Assembly (NCBI RefSeq): GCF_003351345.1 | Contig: NZ_QQTO01000033.1 | Coordinates: 62,001 to 126,000 of the forward strand | Length of the DNA stretch: 64,000 bases | Direction of reading: 5' to 3' | Origin: Allobosea caraganae | Lineage (GTDB): Bacteria; Pseudomonadota; Alphaproteobacteria; Rhizobiales; Beijerinckiaceae | In this document: piece by piece, positions 17,192 to 24,999 of the stretch | Layout of the letters: each line of letters starts with the position of its first letter | Numbering within the stretch: the first letter of the stretch is position 1 | Made by a program: the position numbers and the translations under genes | The notes under the pieces: generated by a model | What the model saw: the letters and a program-made list of their open reading frames with translations, nothing else | Database searches by the model: none | What the model was told of the DNA's origin: nothing

Positions 17192-20113
17192 TCAGCGCTC
17201 CAGCGCCATGTCGAGCACGCGCGCGACATGCAGCGCCTCGCGGCTGGCGCCATCGTGGATCTGATGGCGACAGCTGGTGCCGTCGGCGACGATGAGGTCG
17301 TCAATACCAGCCTTGCGCACCGCCGGCAGCAGAGAGAGCTCGGCCATGGCGAGCGAGACGTCCATCGTCTCGGCGCCATAGCCGAAGGCGCCGGACATGC
17401 CGCAGCAGCTCGACTCGATCGGACGTACCTCCAGGCCGGGAATGGCGCGCAAGGTCGCCTCGACCGCGCCCATCGCGTCGAAGGCTTTTTGGTGGCAATG
17501 CCCGTGCAGATGCGCGATCCGGCCCGCCTGGTTCTTCAGCGGCAATCGGGTCGTACCGGCCCTGAGATCGGCGGCCAGCAGCTCTTCCAGCAGGAATGCC
17601 GCCCTGGCCGCCGGCTCGACCTCGTCCTTCGGCAGGATCGCGCCGAACTCGTCGCGGAAGGTGAAGAGGCAGGACGGCTCCAGCCCGACGATGCGCGCGC
17701 CTTTGGCGACGTAGGGAGCGAGCGCCCCGAGCGTGCGCTTCGCCTCGGCCCGCGCCTCATCGACCAGCCCGGCCGAAAGGAACGTCCGGCCGCAGCAGAG
17801 CGGGCGCCCGCCATCGGCGGGCTCGACCTTGTGGATGCGGTAGCCGCCGGCCGCCAGCACGCGCTCGGCTGCCTCGAGATTCTCGCGCTCGTAGTAGCGG
17901 TTGAACGTGTCGCCGAAGAGCACGATGTCGCGCCCGTCTCCCTGCACCTCGGCGGCACTCGCGGCGTTGCCCACCTGCGCCCAGGGCTTGCGCCAGACCG
18001 GCAGCGAGCGCCTCGCGCTGAAACCGAGAAAACGCTCCGAGAGCTTCGCCAGCGCCGGAATCCTGTCGCGCAGGTTCATTAGCGGCGCCAGCTTGGCTGC
18101 CCAGGGCGCATAGCGCGGCAGATAGGCGATCAGCCGCTCCTTCAGCGGCAGGCCGTGGCGCCGGTGATAATGGTGCAGGAACTCGATCTTCATCCGCGCC
18201 ATGTCGACGCCGGTCGGGCAGTCGCGCTTGCAGCCCTTGCAGGAGACGCACAGGTCAAGCGTCTGCTTCATCTCGTCCGAAGTGAAGGCATCCGGCCCGA
18301 GCTGGCCCGAGATGGCGAGACGCAGCGTGTTCGCCCGCCCGCGCGTCAGGTGCTGCTCATCCCTGGTGGCGCGGTAGGACGGGCACATCGTGCCGCCGGA
18401 CATTTTCCGGCACGTGCCGTTATTGTTGCACATCTCGACGGCGCCGCCGAGCCCGCCCCAGTCCGACCAGTCGAGCGCGGTCTCGGCCGGGATCGGCGAG
18501 GCGTAGCCGGGCGGGAAACGCATCAGCGAGCGGTCGTCCATCCTGAGCGGCCGCACGATCTTGCCGGGGTTGAGCTTATTCTGCGGGTCGAACCCGTCCT
18601 TCACCTCTTCAAAGGCCCGCGTCAGCGTCGCCCCGAACATCGGCTCGACGAATTCGGAGCGCGAGATGCCGTCACCATGCTCGCCGGAATAGGAGCCCTT
18701 GAACCGGCGCACCAGATCGCAGGCGGCTTCGGCGATGCCGCGCATCGCCGCGACACCGGCCTCGTCCTTCATGTTCAGGATCGGCCGGACATGCATGCAG
18801 CCGACCGAGGCATGGGCATACCAGGTGCCGCGCGTGCCGTGCCGGGCGAAGAGCTCGGTCACGGCGTCGGTGTAGTCGGCGAGATGCTCCAGCGGGACGG
18901 CGCAATCCTCGATGAAGGAGACCGGCTTCCCGTCGCCCTTCATCGACATCATGATGTTGAGGCAGGCCTCGCGCACCTCCCAGACCGGCTTCTGCCTGGA
19001 AGGCTCGACCACCTCGACCACGGCATCGGCAAAGCCGTGATCGGCCATGCACTGGTCCAGCCGCTTGAGGTCGCGTCGGAGCGCATCGAGATCGTCGCCT
19101 GCGAACTCGACCAGCAGCAGGCAGTTCGGCTGGCCCCGCGTGATGTCGGCGAGCGTGCGCACGAAGAGCGGAATGTCGGCGCCGAGCACAAGCACGTTGT
19201 TGTCGACCAGCTCGACCGCGACCGGCCCGAGCGCCACGATATGCCGCGTCGCCTCCATCGCCGCGCGAAAACTCGGGAAATGGCAGACGCCCATGACGCG
19301 ATGCACCGGCAGCGTCGAAAGCTTCAGCGTCGCCTCGGTGGTGATCGCGAGCGTGCCCTCCGAGCCGACCAGCAGATGCGACAGGTTCGGCCTGACAGGC
19401 AGCAACTCGTCAAGATTGTAGCCGCCGACTCGGCGCTGCACCTTCGGGAAGACGCGCTCGATCTCGTCGCGATGCGTATCGGCAAGTGTGAGCAGGCGGG
19501 TCATCAGGTCGCGCGCCCTGACCGAGGCATTGTCGCCGACCGGGCTCTCGCCCAGCGCGAAGGCCTCGCCGTCATGGAATTGCGCCCTGAGCGCGATGAC
19601 GTTGTCGACCATCTTGCCGTAGCGCAGCGAGCGCGCGCCCGACGAGTTGTTGCCGGCCATGCCGCCGATGGTGCAGCGGCTCGCGGTCGAGGGCTCGACG
19701 GGGAAGAACAGCCCGTCCTTCTTCACATGCGTGTTGAGCTGCTCCAGCACGATGCCGGGCGCGACCGAGATCGTGCGCGAAGCCGGGTCATAGTCGCGGA
19801 TCGCGTTGAAGTGCCGGCTCATGTCGAGGATCAGCGCATCGCCGATCGGCTGGCCGTTCTGCGAGGTGCCGCCGCCACGGGCGATCACCGGCACGCCATG
19901 CTCGGCCGCGATCTGGAGAGCGGCGGCGATATCGGCTTCGTTCTTCGGGAAGGCGATGCCCTGCGGCACGATCTGGTAGATCGAGGCGTCGGTGGCGTAG
20001 CGCCCGCGCGTGAAGGCGTCGAAGCGCACTTCGCCTTCGAGCGCCTGCGCGAGCCGCCGCTCCAATCCCAGATTACGCGAGCCCTGTTTGCCGAGAGGGG
20101 AGGCATGGGTCAT
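17192..20113 (-). CDS. FAD-linked and Fe-S 2-hydroxyacid dehydrogenase (YdiJ/D-lactate-dehydrogenase type)
   Basis: The 973-residue protein combines three parts. An N-terminal FAD_binding_4 domain has GVPVIARGGGTSQNGQPIG and HLLVGSEGTLAI. A ferredoxin-like section around 540-680 has a Cys cluster in CNNNGTCRKMSGGTMCP and a second in CVSCKGCKRDCPTG. The C-terminal CCG domain has PLCCGRTF and SSCCGMSGAFGYG. This fusion is characteristic of YdiJ-like enzymes oxidising D-2-hydroxyglutarate, D-lactate or glycolate to 2-oxoacids. A GntR regulator and a glyoxylate-type aminotransferase next to it favour glycolate/2-hydroxyacid use. Its upstream region carries a 15-nt element also found before the aminotransferase. 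Confidence 0.9.
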   Translation of the reverse strand: MTHASPLGKQGSRNLGLERRLAQALEGEVRFDAFTRGRYATDASIYQIVPQGIAFPKNEADIAAALQIAAEHGVPVIARGGGTSQNGQPIGDALILDMSRHFNAIRDYDPASRTISVAPGIVLEQLNTHVKKDGLFFPVEPSTASRCTIGGMAGNNSSGARSLRYGKMVDNVIALRAQFHDGEAFALGESPVGDNASVRARDLMTRLLTLADTHRDEIERVFPKVQRRVGGYNLDELLPVRPNLSHLLVGSEGTLAITTEATLKLSTLPVHRVMGVCHFPSFRAAMEATRHIVALGPVAVELVDNNVLVLGADIPLFVRTLADITRGQPNCLLLVEFAGDDLDALRRDLKRLDQCMADHGFADAVVEVVEPSRQKPVWEVREACLNIMMSMKGDGKPVSFIEDCAVPLEHLADYTDAVTELFARHGTRGTWYAHASVGCMHVRPILNMKDEAGVAAMRGIAEAACDLVRRFKGSYSGEHGDGISRSEFVEPMFGATLTRAFEEVKDGFDPQNKLNPGKIVRPLRMDDRSLMRFPPGYASPIPAETALDWSDWGGLGGAVEMCNNNGTCRKMSGGTMCPSYRATRDEQHLTRGRANTLRLAISGQLGPDAFTSDEMKQTLDLCVSCKGCKRDCPTGVDMARMKIEFLHHYHRRHGLPLKERLIAYLPRYAPWAAKLAPLMNLRDRIPALAKLSERFLGFSARRSLPVWRKPWAQVGNAASAAEVQGDGRDIVLFGDTFNRYYERENLEAAERVLAAGGYRIHKVEPADGGRPLCCGRTFLSAGLVDEARAEAKRTLGALAPYVAKGARIVGLEPSCLFTFRDEFGAILPKDEVEPAARAAFLLEELLAADLRAGTTRLPLKNQAGRIAHLHGHCHQKAFDAMGAVEATLRAIPGLEVRPIESSCCGMSGAFGYGAETMDVSLAMAELSLLPAVRKAGIDDLIVADGTSCRHQIHDGASREALHVARVLDMALER

Positions 20114-20136
20114 CGGGCGTCAGTCCGATCGTTCAG

Positions 20137-20151
20137 TTTTGCATTCATTTT
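20137..20151. promoter_or_regulatory. Shared 15-nt element, copy 1 (candidate GntR operator)
   Basis: TTTTGCATTCATTTT lies 24 bp upstream of the FAD/Fe-S dehydrogenase start. Its exact reverse complement occurs at 21025-21039 in front of the aminotransferase. The FCD-GntR gene lies between the two sites. Confidence 0.65.
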
Positions 20152-20218
20152 GAAGGCAGGGATGGTCGAAATTGTGAACGAGGATGAGCCGCTGTGAGCG
20201 TCGAGCATTGGCGGCGGC

Positions 20219-20974
20219 TCAGCTCGGGGCGCTGCGTTCGGAGGTCTGCGCATCGCTCTGGTGCTGCGCCGCCTTCCGCTTGTTGCGCAGGTGCTGGAAC
20301 ATGATGTCGCTGAGTTCGCTGCCGGCCCGCCGGCGCAGCGCGTCGAGGATGGCCTCGTGCTCGCGCATCGCCTCGCCCCAACGGTCGCGCTCCTTGTCGA
20401 GATTGGCCGCATAGCGCACCCGCCGGATTCGCCCGGCGAAGCTGGCATAGGTCGCGTTCAGCGTCGCATTGCCTGCCGCTTCGACGATCAGGCGGTGGAT
20501 CTCCTGGTTGCGCTGGAAATAGCCGTGCATGTCGCGGCGCAGGTAGAAGCGGTACATCTCGTGGTGAACCTGCTCGATCTCTGTGATTTCCTCGTCCGAA
20601 ATGCGCTCGCAGGCGAGGCGCCCGGCCAGGGCCTCGAGCCCGCCCATCACGTCGAACAGCTCGCGCAGATCCTCATCGCTGAAAGCGCGCACGCGGGCGC
20701 CGCGATTGGGCAGCAGGTCGATCAGCCCCTCGGCGGCCAGCACCTTGAGCGCCTCGCGCAGGGGTGTGCGGGAAATACCGAATTTTTCGCAGAGCAGCCG
20801 CTCGGGAATGCGTGCACCATCGGCGAGATTGCCCTCGACGATATAGTCGCGTAGCGCCGCGACGAGGCCGTCATGGAGCGAGGGGGCGGCGCGCAAGGGC
20901 TCGCCGAGCATCTCGTCTGCCGGTCTGCTGTTGGGGGCGTCGATCTCCTGCGTGTCCAAGCTCGTACCTGTCAT
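20219..20974 (-). CDS. GntR family regulator, FadR/FCD subfamily
   Basis: The 251-residue protein has a winged HTH at about 30-95 (LRDYIVEGNLADGARIPERLLCEKFGISRTPLREALKVLAAEGLI, summarised by the motif ISRTPLREALKVL). An all-helical FCD ligand domain follows with HHEMYRFYLRRD, NQEIHRLIVEAAGN and REHEAILDAL; the His residues probably bind a metal and an organic acid ligand. It lies between the FAD/Fe-S dehydrogenase and the aminotransferase genes, each preceded by the same 15-nt element, so it is very likely their regulator. Confidence 0.9.
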   Translation of the reverse strand: MTGTSLDTQEIDAPNSRPADEMLGEPLRAAPSLHDGLVAALRDYIVEGNLADGARIPERLLCEKFGISRTPLREALKVLAAEGLIDLLPNRGARVRAFSDEDLRELFDVMGGLEALAGRLACERISDEEITEIEQVHHEMYRFYLRRDMHGYFQRNQEIHRLIVEAAGNATLNATYASFAGRIRRVRYAANLDKERDRWGEAMREHEAILDALRRRAGSELSDIMFQHLRNKRKAAQHQSDAQTSERSAPS

Positions 20975-21024
20975 GCTTCGGCTGGCACAGAGTATTGCGT
21001 TCTATTGTTCGGTTGCAAAGCTAA

Positions 21025-21039
21025 AAAATGAATGCAAAA
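21025..21039. promoter_or_regulatory. Shared 15-nt element, copy 2 (candidate GntR operator)
   Basis: AAAATGAATGCAAAA is the exact reverse complement of 20137-20151. It lies in the 113-bp divergent gap between the GntR gene and the aminotransferase. An ATG inside it (21028) is in frame with the aminotransferase but is better read as part of the operator than as a start codon. Confidence 0.65.
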
Positions 21040-21087
21040 ACTGCGAAAGCTCATCAGCGCGCCTCGGCGCAGAGAAAGGGAACCGCC

Positions 21088-22287
21088 ATGGCCACGCAGC
21101 AGGGTCGCCATTTCCTGCAGATTCCGGGCCCGAGTCCGGTGCCGGACCGCATCCTGCGCGCCATGGACATGCCGGTCATCGACCATCGCAGCGCCGAGTT
21201 CGCCCGCCTCGGCCATGAGGTGCTCGAAGGCAGCAAGGCCGTGTTCAAGACCACGCAGCCCGTCATCATCTTCCCGGCCTCCGGCACCGGTGCCTGGGAG
21301 GCGGCGATCGTCAACACGCTCTCGCCCGGCGACACCGTGCTGATGGCCGAGACCGGCCATTTCGCCACGCTCTGGCGCAACATCGCGACGCGCTGGGGCG
21401 TCAATGTCGAGTTCCTGCCGGGCGATTGGCGTCGCGGCGCCGATCCCGCCGCAATCGAAGCGAGACTCGTCGAGGACCGCGCGCACAAGATTACCGCCGT
21501 GATGGTCGTCCATAACGAGACCTCGACCGGCTCGACCAGCCGCATCGCCGAGATCCGCCAGGCGATCGACAATGCCGGGCACCCGGCGCTGTTCATGGTC
21601 GACACCATCTCCTCGCTCGCCTCGGTCGATTACCGGCACGACGAGTGGCAGGTCGACGTCACGGTCTCGGGCTCGCAGAAGGGCCTGATGCTGCCGCCGG
21701 GCATCAGCTTCAACGCGGTCTCCGAGAAGGCGCTGGCGGCTTCCAAGACCAACACGATGCCGCGCTCCTACTGGGACTGGCAGGAGATGCTGAAGCCCAA
21801 CGCCGGCGGCTTCTTCCCCTATACGCCTGCGACGAACCTGCTCTACGGCCTGAAGGAGGCCGTCGCGATGCTGCGGGAGGAGGGGCTCGACAACGTCTTC
21901 GCCCGCCACAAGCGCCTGGCCGCCGCGACCCGCAAGGCGGTCGAGGCCTGGGGGCTGGAAGTGCTCTGCCAGAACCCGGCCGAATACTCGCCGGTGCTGA
22001 CGGCCGTGCTGATGCCGCCGAGCCATGACGCCGACCATTATCGCAAGGTCACGCTGGAGAAGTTCAACATCTCGCTCGGCTCGGGCCTCGGCAAGGTCGC
22101 CGGAAAAGTTTTCCGCATCGGCCATCTCGGCGAGTGCAACGAGCTGACGCTGATCGGCGCGCTCTCCGGCGTCGAGATGGGGCTGGCGGCAGCCGGCGTG
22201 CCGCATCGCAGCGGCGGTGTCCAGGCCGCGATGGCGGCGCTGGAGGGCAATGTCGAGGCTAACGCGCCGAAGGTGGCCGTGACTTGA
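21088..22287 (+). CDS. Class V aminotransferase, serine/alanine-glyoxylate type
   Basis: The start at ATG 21088, with AAAGGG upstream, gives 399 residues. PGPSPVPDRILRAM begins the fold. FPASGTGAWEAA, HNETSTGSTS and VDTISSLAS bind PLP, SGSQKGLMLPPG carries the Schiff-base Lys, and a C-terminal FRIGHLGECNELTLIGAL closes the site. This matches serine-glyoxylate/alanine-glyoxylate aminotransferases, which convert glyoxylate to glycine. It is divergent from the GntR gene and shares an upstream 15-nt element with the 2-hydroxyacid dehydrogenase. Together they could oxidise glycolate to glyoxylate and transaminate it. Confidence 0.9.
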   Translation: MATQQGRHFLQIPGPSPVPDRILRAMDMPVIDHRSAEFARLGHEVLEGSKAVFKTTQPVIIFPASGTGAWEAAIVNTLSPGDTVLMAETGHFATLWRNIATRWGVNVEFLPGDWRRGADPAAIEARLVEDRAHKITAVMVVHNETSTGSTSRIAEIRQAIDNAGHPALFMVDTISSLASVDYRHDEWQVDVTVSGSQKGLMLPPGISFNAVSEKALAASKTNTMPRSYWDWQEMLKPNAGGFFPYTPATNLLYGLKEAVAMLREEGLDNVFARHKRLAAATRKAVEAWGLEVLCQNPAEYSPVLTAVLMPPSHDADHYRKVTLEKFNISLGSGLGKVAGKVFRIGHLGECNELTLIGALSGVEMGLAAAGVPHRSGGVQAAMAALEGNVEANAPKVAVT

Positions 22288-22303
22288 GCGTGAAGCAAGG
22301 ACC

Positions 22304-22456
22304 CGCGGGGAACCCTCTCCTGTAAGGAGAGGGCAGGGTGAGGTGTCGGCCGTTGGACATTGCTGCCGTAACCTGACCGCGCGCTTCCGCTGAGTTTCGC
22401 TGGTGTTCTGGCCTACACCTCACCCAACCCTCTCCTTCCAGGAGAGGGCTCCCGCG
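22304..22456. repeat. Palindromic repeat family B, copy 1
   Basis: The element opens with CGCGGGGAACCCTCTCC and closes with GGAGAGGGCTCCCGCG, with AGGGTGAGGTGT and ACACCTCACCC as inner arms. Close copies occur at 41327-41477 and 43046-43197. It fills most of the 245-bp gap between the aminotransferase and the enoyl-CoA hydratase genes. Confidence 0.85.
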
Positions 22457-22532
22457 TCTCTTTCGTCTAAGGCGCGCCTTCCGGAGCCGCCATGCTAGAA
22501 CCGAAGCGACACCCGCGCTCCGGAGCCTGCCG

Positions 22533-23321
22533 ATGACCTCTTCTACCTCCGTCCTGCTCGCGGTCGAGGCCGGCATCGCGACCCTCACGCTGAAACGGCC
22601 CGAGGTGCTGAACGCCTTCGACGCCGAGATGGCCGAGGCCTTCCTCGCCCGCATCGAGGAGATCGCGGCGCGAGACGATGTCCGCGTCATCCTGCTGAAG
22701 GGTGAGGGCAGGGGTTTCTGCGCCGGCGGCGACGTCTCGCAATTCACCAAGGGCGGCGATCCGCAGGCCGCGATCAAGGCGATCATCGACCCGCTGCACG
22801 AAGGCCTGCGCCGGCTCGACGGCCTGACGCAGCCGAGCGTGGCCTGCCTGCACAGTGCGGTCGCGGGCGCCGGCTTCAGCCTCGCACTCGCCTGCGATCT
22901 CGCCGTGGCGGCCGAGAACGCCAAGTTCACCCTCGCCTATGCCCGCATCGGCGCGACGCCGGACGGCTCCGGCACCTATCACCTGCCGCGCATCGTCGGG
23001 ATGAAGAAGGCCAAGGAACTGGCGCTGCTGGCGGATACGATCGATGCCGGCGAGGCGCTGCGACTCGGCCTCGTCAACCGCGTCGTCCCGCCCGATATGC
23101 TGCCGGCCGCCGCGACGGAACTGGCTCGGCGCCTCGCCAATGGCCCGACGCAGGCCTATGGCCGGGTCAAGGGCCTGCTCGGCAGCGCCGGTGACCGCAC
23201 GCTGGCCGAACAGCTTGATGCCGAGCGCGGCGCCTTCATGGCCTCGGCCGCAACAGCGGGTTTCAGCGAGGGCGTCGCCGCTTTCCTCGACAAGCGCCCG
23301 CCGCGCTTCACCGGCCGCTAG
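22533..23321 (+). CDS. Enoyl-CoA hydratase/isomerase family protein
   Basis: The 262-residue crotonase-fold protein contains TLTLKRPEVLNAFDAEM, the oxyanion-hole GRGFCAGGDVSQF, HSAVAGAGFSLALACDLAVAAENAKF and ARIGATPDGSGTYHLPRIVG. The position of the first catalytic Glu of true hydratases reads AGAGFSLA rather than AxGGGxE, while the second (PDGSGT) is Asp. It is thus closer to the PaaG/isomerase-like branch (1,2-epoxyphenylacetyl-CoA isomerase-type) than to a classical hydratase. It is monocistronic between two repeat elements. Confidence 0.88.
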   Translation: MTSSTSVLLAVEAGIATLTLKRPEVLNAFDAEMAEAFLARIEEIAARDDVRVILLKGEGRGFCAGGDVSQFTKGGDPQAAIKAIIDPLHEGLRRLDGLTQPSVACLHSAVAGAGFSLALACDLAVAAENAKFTLAYARIGATPDGSGTYHLPRIVGMKKAKELALLADTIDAGEALRLGLVNRVVPPDMLPAAATELARRLANGPTQAYGRVKGLLGSAGDRTLAEQLDAERGAFMASAATAGFSEGVAAFLDKRPPRFTGR

Positions 23322-23368
23322 AGCATGATGCCGAAAAGTGGAAACCGGTTTTCGGACGACATCATGCT
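23322..23368. repeat. Palindromic repeat family D, copy 2 / terminator-like hairpin
   Basis: AGCATGATGCCGAAAA pairs imperfectly with the distal part ending in CATCATGCT around GGAAACCGGTTTTCGG, and TTTT follows directly. It begins one base after the enoyl-CoA hydratase stop, so it may terminate that transcript. It is related to 15485-15531. Confidence 0.65.
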
Positions 23369-23386
23369 TTTTCTAGGAAGCAAGCC

Positions 23387-24052
23387 ATGCAGGACAGCCA
23401 CCGCATCCTCTTCACCAGCCCGGCCGAATTCGTCGACAGCGACCACTCCTCCGTGATCGCGGAGGCGAAGCTGCTGACCTCCGGCATCAGCGATCCCATC
23501 GAGCAGGCCCGCATCCTCTACGAGGCGGTGCGCGACGGCATCCGCTACGATCCCTATGGCGACTATCTCGACCCCGGCACCTATCGCGCCAGCGCCGTGC
23601 TCGCCGCGGGCACCGGCTATTGCGTCGGCAAGGCGGCGCTCTATGCCGCCTTCTGCCGCGTGCTCGGTATTCCCGCGCGCGTCGGGTTGGCCGATGTCAG
23701 GAACCACCTCGCCACGCCGCGCCTGCTGGAGGCTGTTGGCACCGATGTCTTCGCCTATCACGGCTATACCGAAATCTATCTCGGCGAGCGCTGGCTCAAG
23801 GCCTCGCCGACCTTCAACGAAACGCTGTGTGAAAAGCTCGGCGTCGCGCCGCTGCCCTTCGATGGCAAGAGCGATGCACTGCTGCAAAGCTATGATGGCC
23901 AGGGTCGCACCTTCATGGCCTATCTTGCCGACCATGGCGCCTTCTTCGACGTGCCGGCGAAGTTCCTGATCCGCGAGATGTCGCGGCTTTATCCCAAGCT
24001 CTGCATTCCCGGTGGATTGCGCGGCAGCATGGAGAAGGAAGCGCTGCACTAG
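23387..24052 (+). CDS. Transglutaminase-like domain protein
   Basis: The 221-residue soluble protein has the transglutaminase-like core. ARILYEAVRDGIRYDPYG is followed by the nucleophile region GTGYCVGKAALYAAFCRVLGIPARVG, then AYHGYTEIYLGERWLKASPTFN with the His and an Asn/Asp-position residue. The family includes bacterial amidases/peptidases of unknown target. No signal peptide is visible, so it acts in the cytoplasm. Short hydrophobic stretches do not form membrane spans. Substrate unknown. Confidence 0.82.
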   Translation: MQDSHRILFTSPAEFVDSDHSSVIAEAKLLTSGISDPIEQARILYEAVRDGIRYDPYGDYLDPGTYRASAVLAAGTGYCVGKAALYAAFCRVLGIPARVGLADVRNHLATPRLLEAVGTDVFAYHGYTEIYLGERWLKASPTFNETLCEKLGVAPLPFDGKSDALLQSYDGQGRTFMAYLADHGAFFDVPAKFLIREMSRLYPKLCIPGGLRGSMEKEALH

Positions 24053-24065
24053 CGCTCACGCCGAG

Positions 24066-24151
24066 CCGTCATTGCGAGGAGCGCAGCGACGAAGCAATCC
24101 AGCGGGAGTGCGTAAGGCCCCTGGATTGCTTCGCTGCGCTCGCAATGACGG
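24066..24151. repeat. Palindromic repeat family A, copy 2
   Basis: CCGTCATTGCGAGGAGCGCAG opens and CTGCGCTCGCAATGACGG closes the element. Its arms are imperfect relative to copy 1 because of a GAGGA variant and a changed loop. It lies between the convergent transglutaminase-like and 2OG oxygenase genes. Confidence 0.8.
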
Positions 24152-24175
24152 GAAGAGGCCTCGCACTAGCGGCCG

Positions 24176-24913
24176 TTATTTCGCGTCGTGGAAGATCAGC
24201 CCGGTCGTGTAGCGCTCGCCCGAGCGCACCCGGCTGACGCCATGGCGCAGGTTGACCCGGTAGGTGCCGCGCGTGCCCTGCACCGGCCTGTGCTGCACGG
24301 CGAAGATCGCAGCCTCGCCCTGAGCTAGAGGCACCACCTCCGGCCGCGACTGCATGCGCGGGCGCTGCTCGACCAGCGTGAACTCGCCGCCAGTGAAGTC
24401 TGAGCCGGGCTGCGACAGCAGGATCACCATCTGGAACGGGAAGAACAGGTCGCCATAAAGGTCCTGGTGCAGGCAATTATAGTCACCAGCGCCGTATTTC
24501 AGCAGCAGCGGCGTCGGCCGCGTCTGGCCGGCCTGGTGGCAGAGCGTCAGGAAGCCGTCGAGCGTTGCCGGATAGCGTTGGGCGATGCCGAGCGCTTCGT
24601 TCCAGCGATTGGCGATCGGCGCCAGCCGCGCATAGACGGCCGGGCGCAAGCTGGCGATCGGCTCGGGCAGGGGATTGGCGAAGTACTGGTATTCGCCGCT
24701 GCCGAAGCCGTGCCGGGCCATGACGATCCGGCTGCGGAAGCGGCTTCCATCCGGGTAGAGCCCGGCCAGCGCGACGCAGTCCTCGGGTGCCAGCAGCGGC
24801 CCGGTCAGGCCGACGCCGTGCGAGTCCAGCTCGGCCTCGATGCGCGACCAGTCGAGATCGTCGACGCGGGCGGCGGGTGAGGGTGCGTTGCGCGGTTTGG
24901 CGATGGCGGACAT
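24176..24913 (-). CDS. 2-oxoglutarate/Fe(II)-dependent oxygenase
   Basis: The 245-residue protein shows the iron-binding facial triad: HQD in YNCLHQDLYGD, and a distal His in FAVQHRPVQGTRGTYRVNLRHGVS, whose Arg would bind 2-oxoglutarate. FTGGEFTLVEQRPR precedes the distal strand, as in prolyl-4-hydroxylase-like enzymes of the PKHD/2OG-FeII_Oxy_2 class. The triad is complete, so it should be active. The hydroxylated target is unknown. It is a single gene, with 86 bp to the downstream-numbered acyl-CoA dehydrogenase stop. Confidence 0.85.
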   Translation of the reverse strand: MSAIAKPRNAPSPAARVDDLDWSRIEAELDSHGVGLTGPLLAPEDCVALAGLYPDGSRFRSRIVMARHGFGSGEYQYFANPLPEPIASLRPAVYARLAPIANRWNEALGIAQRYPATLDGFLTLCHQAGQTRPTPLLLKYGAGDYNCLHQDLYGDLFFPFQMVILLSQPGSDFTGGEFTLVEQRPRMQSRPEVVPLAQGEAAIFAVQHRPVQGTRGTYRVNLRHGVSRVRSGERYTTGLIFHDAK

Positions 24914-24999
24914 GGCTTTGGCCTTCTCGACAAGCGTTCTACGTGTCGAGACGCTCTCATGCTCCGGCGTGATGCAGCCACCCGCTTTCTGGCTTCGTA

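Noticed and set aside
18155..20197. A 680-codon open frame on the plus strand opposite the FAD/Fe-S dehydrogenase
   Set aside because: Composition is Arg/Ala/Asp/His-rich without domains. The minus strand encodes clear FAD, Fe-S and CCG motifs.
21028..21087. Upstream in-frame ATG (21028) as the aminotransferase start
   Set aside because: It lies inside the 15-nt element shared with 20137-20151 and lacks a ribosome-binding site; ATG 21088 has one and begins at the conserved N-terminus.
22533..23321. Assigning the enoyl-CoA hydratase-like gene to the ethylmalonyl-CoA pathway
   Set aside because: It is 8 kb from ccr, separated by unrelated genes, and its active-site pattern fits the PaaG-like branch rather than mesaconyl-CoA hydratase.
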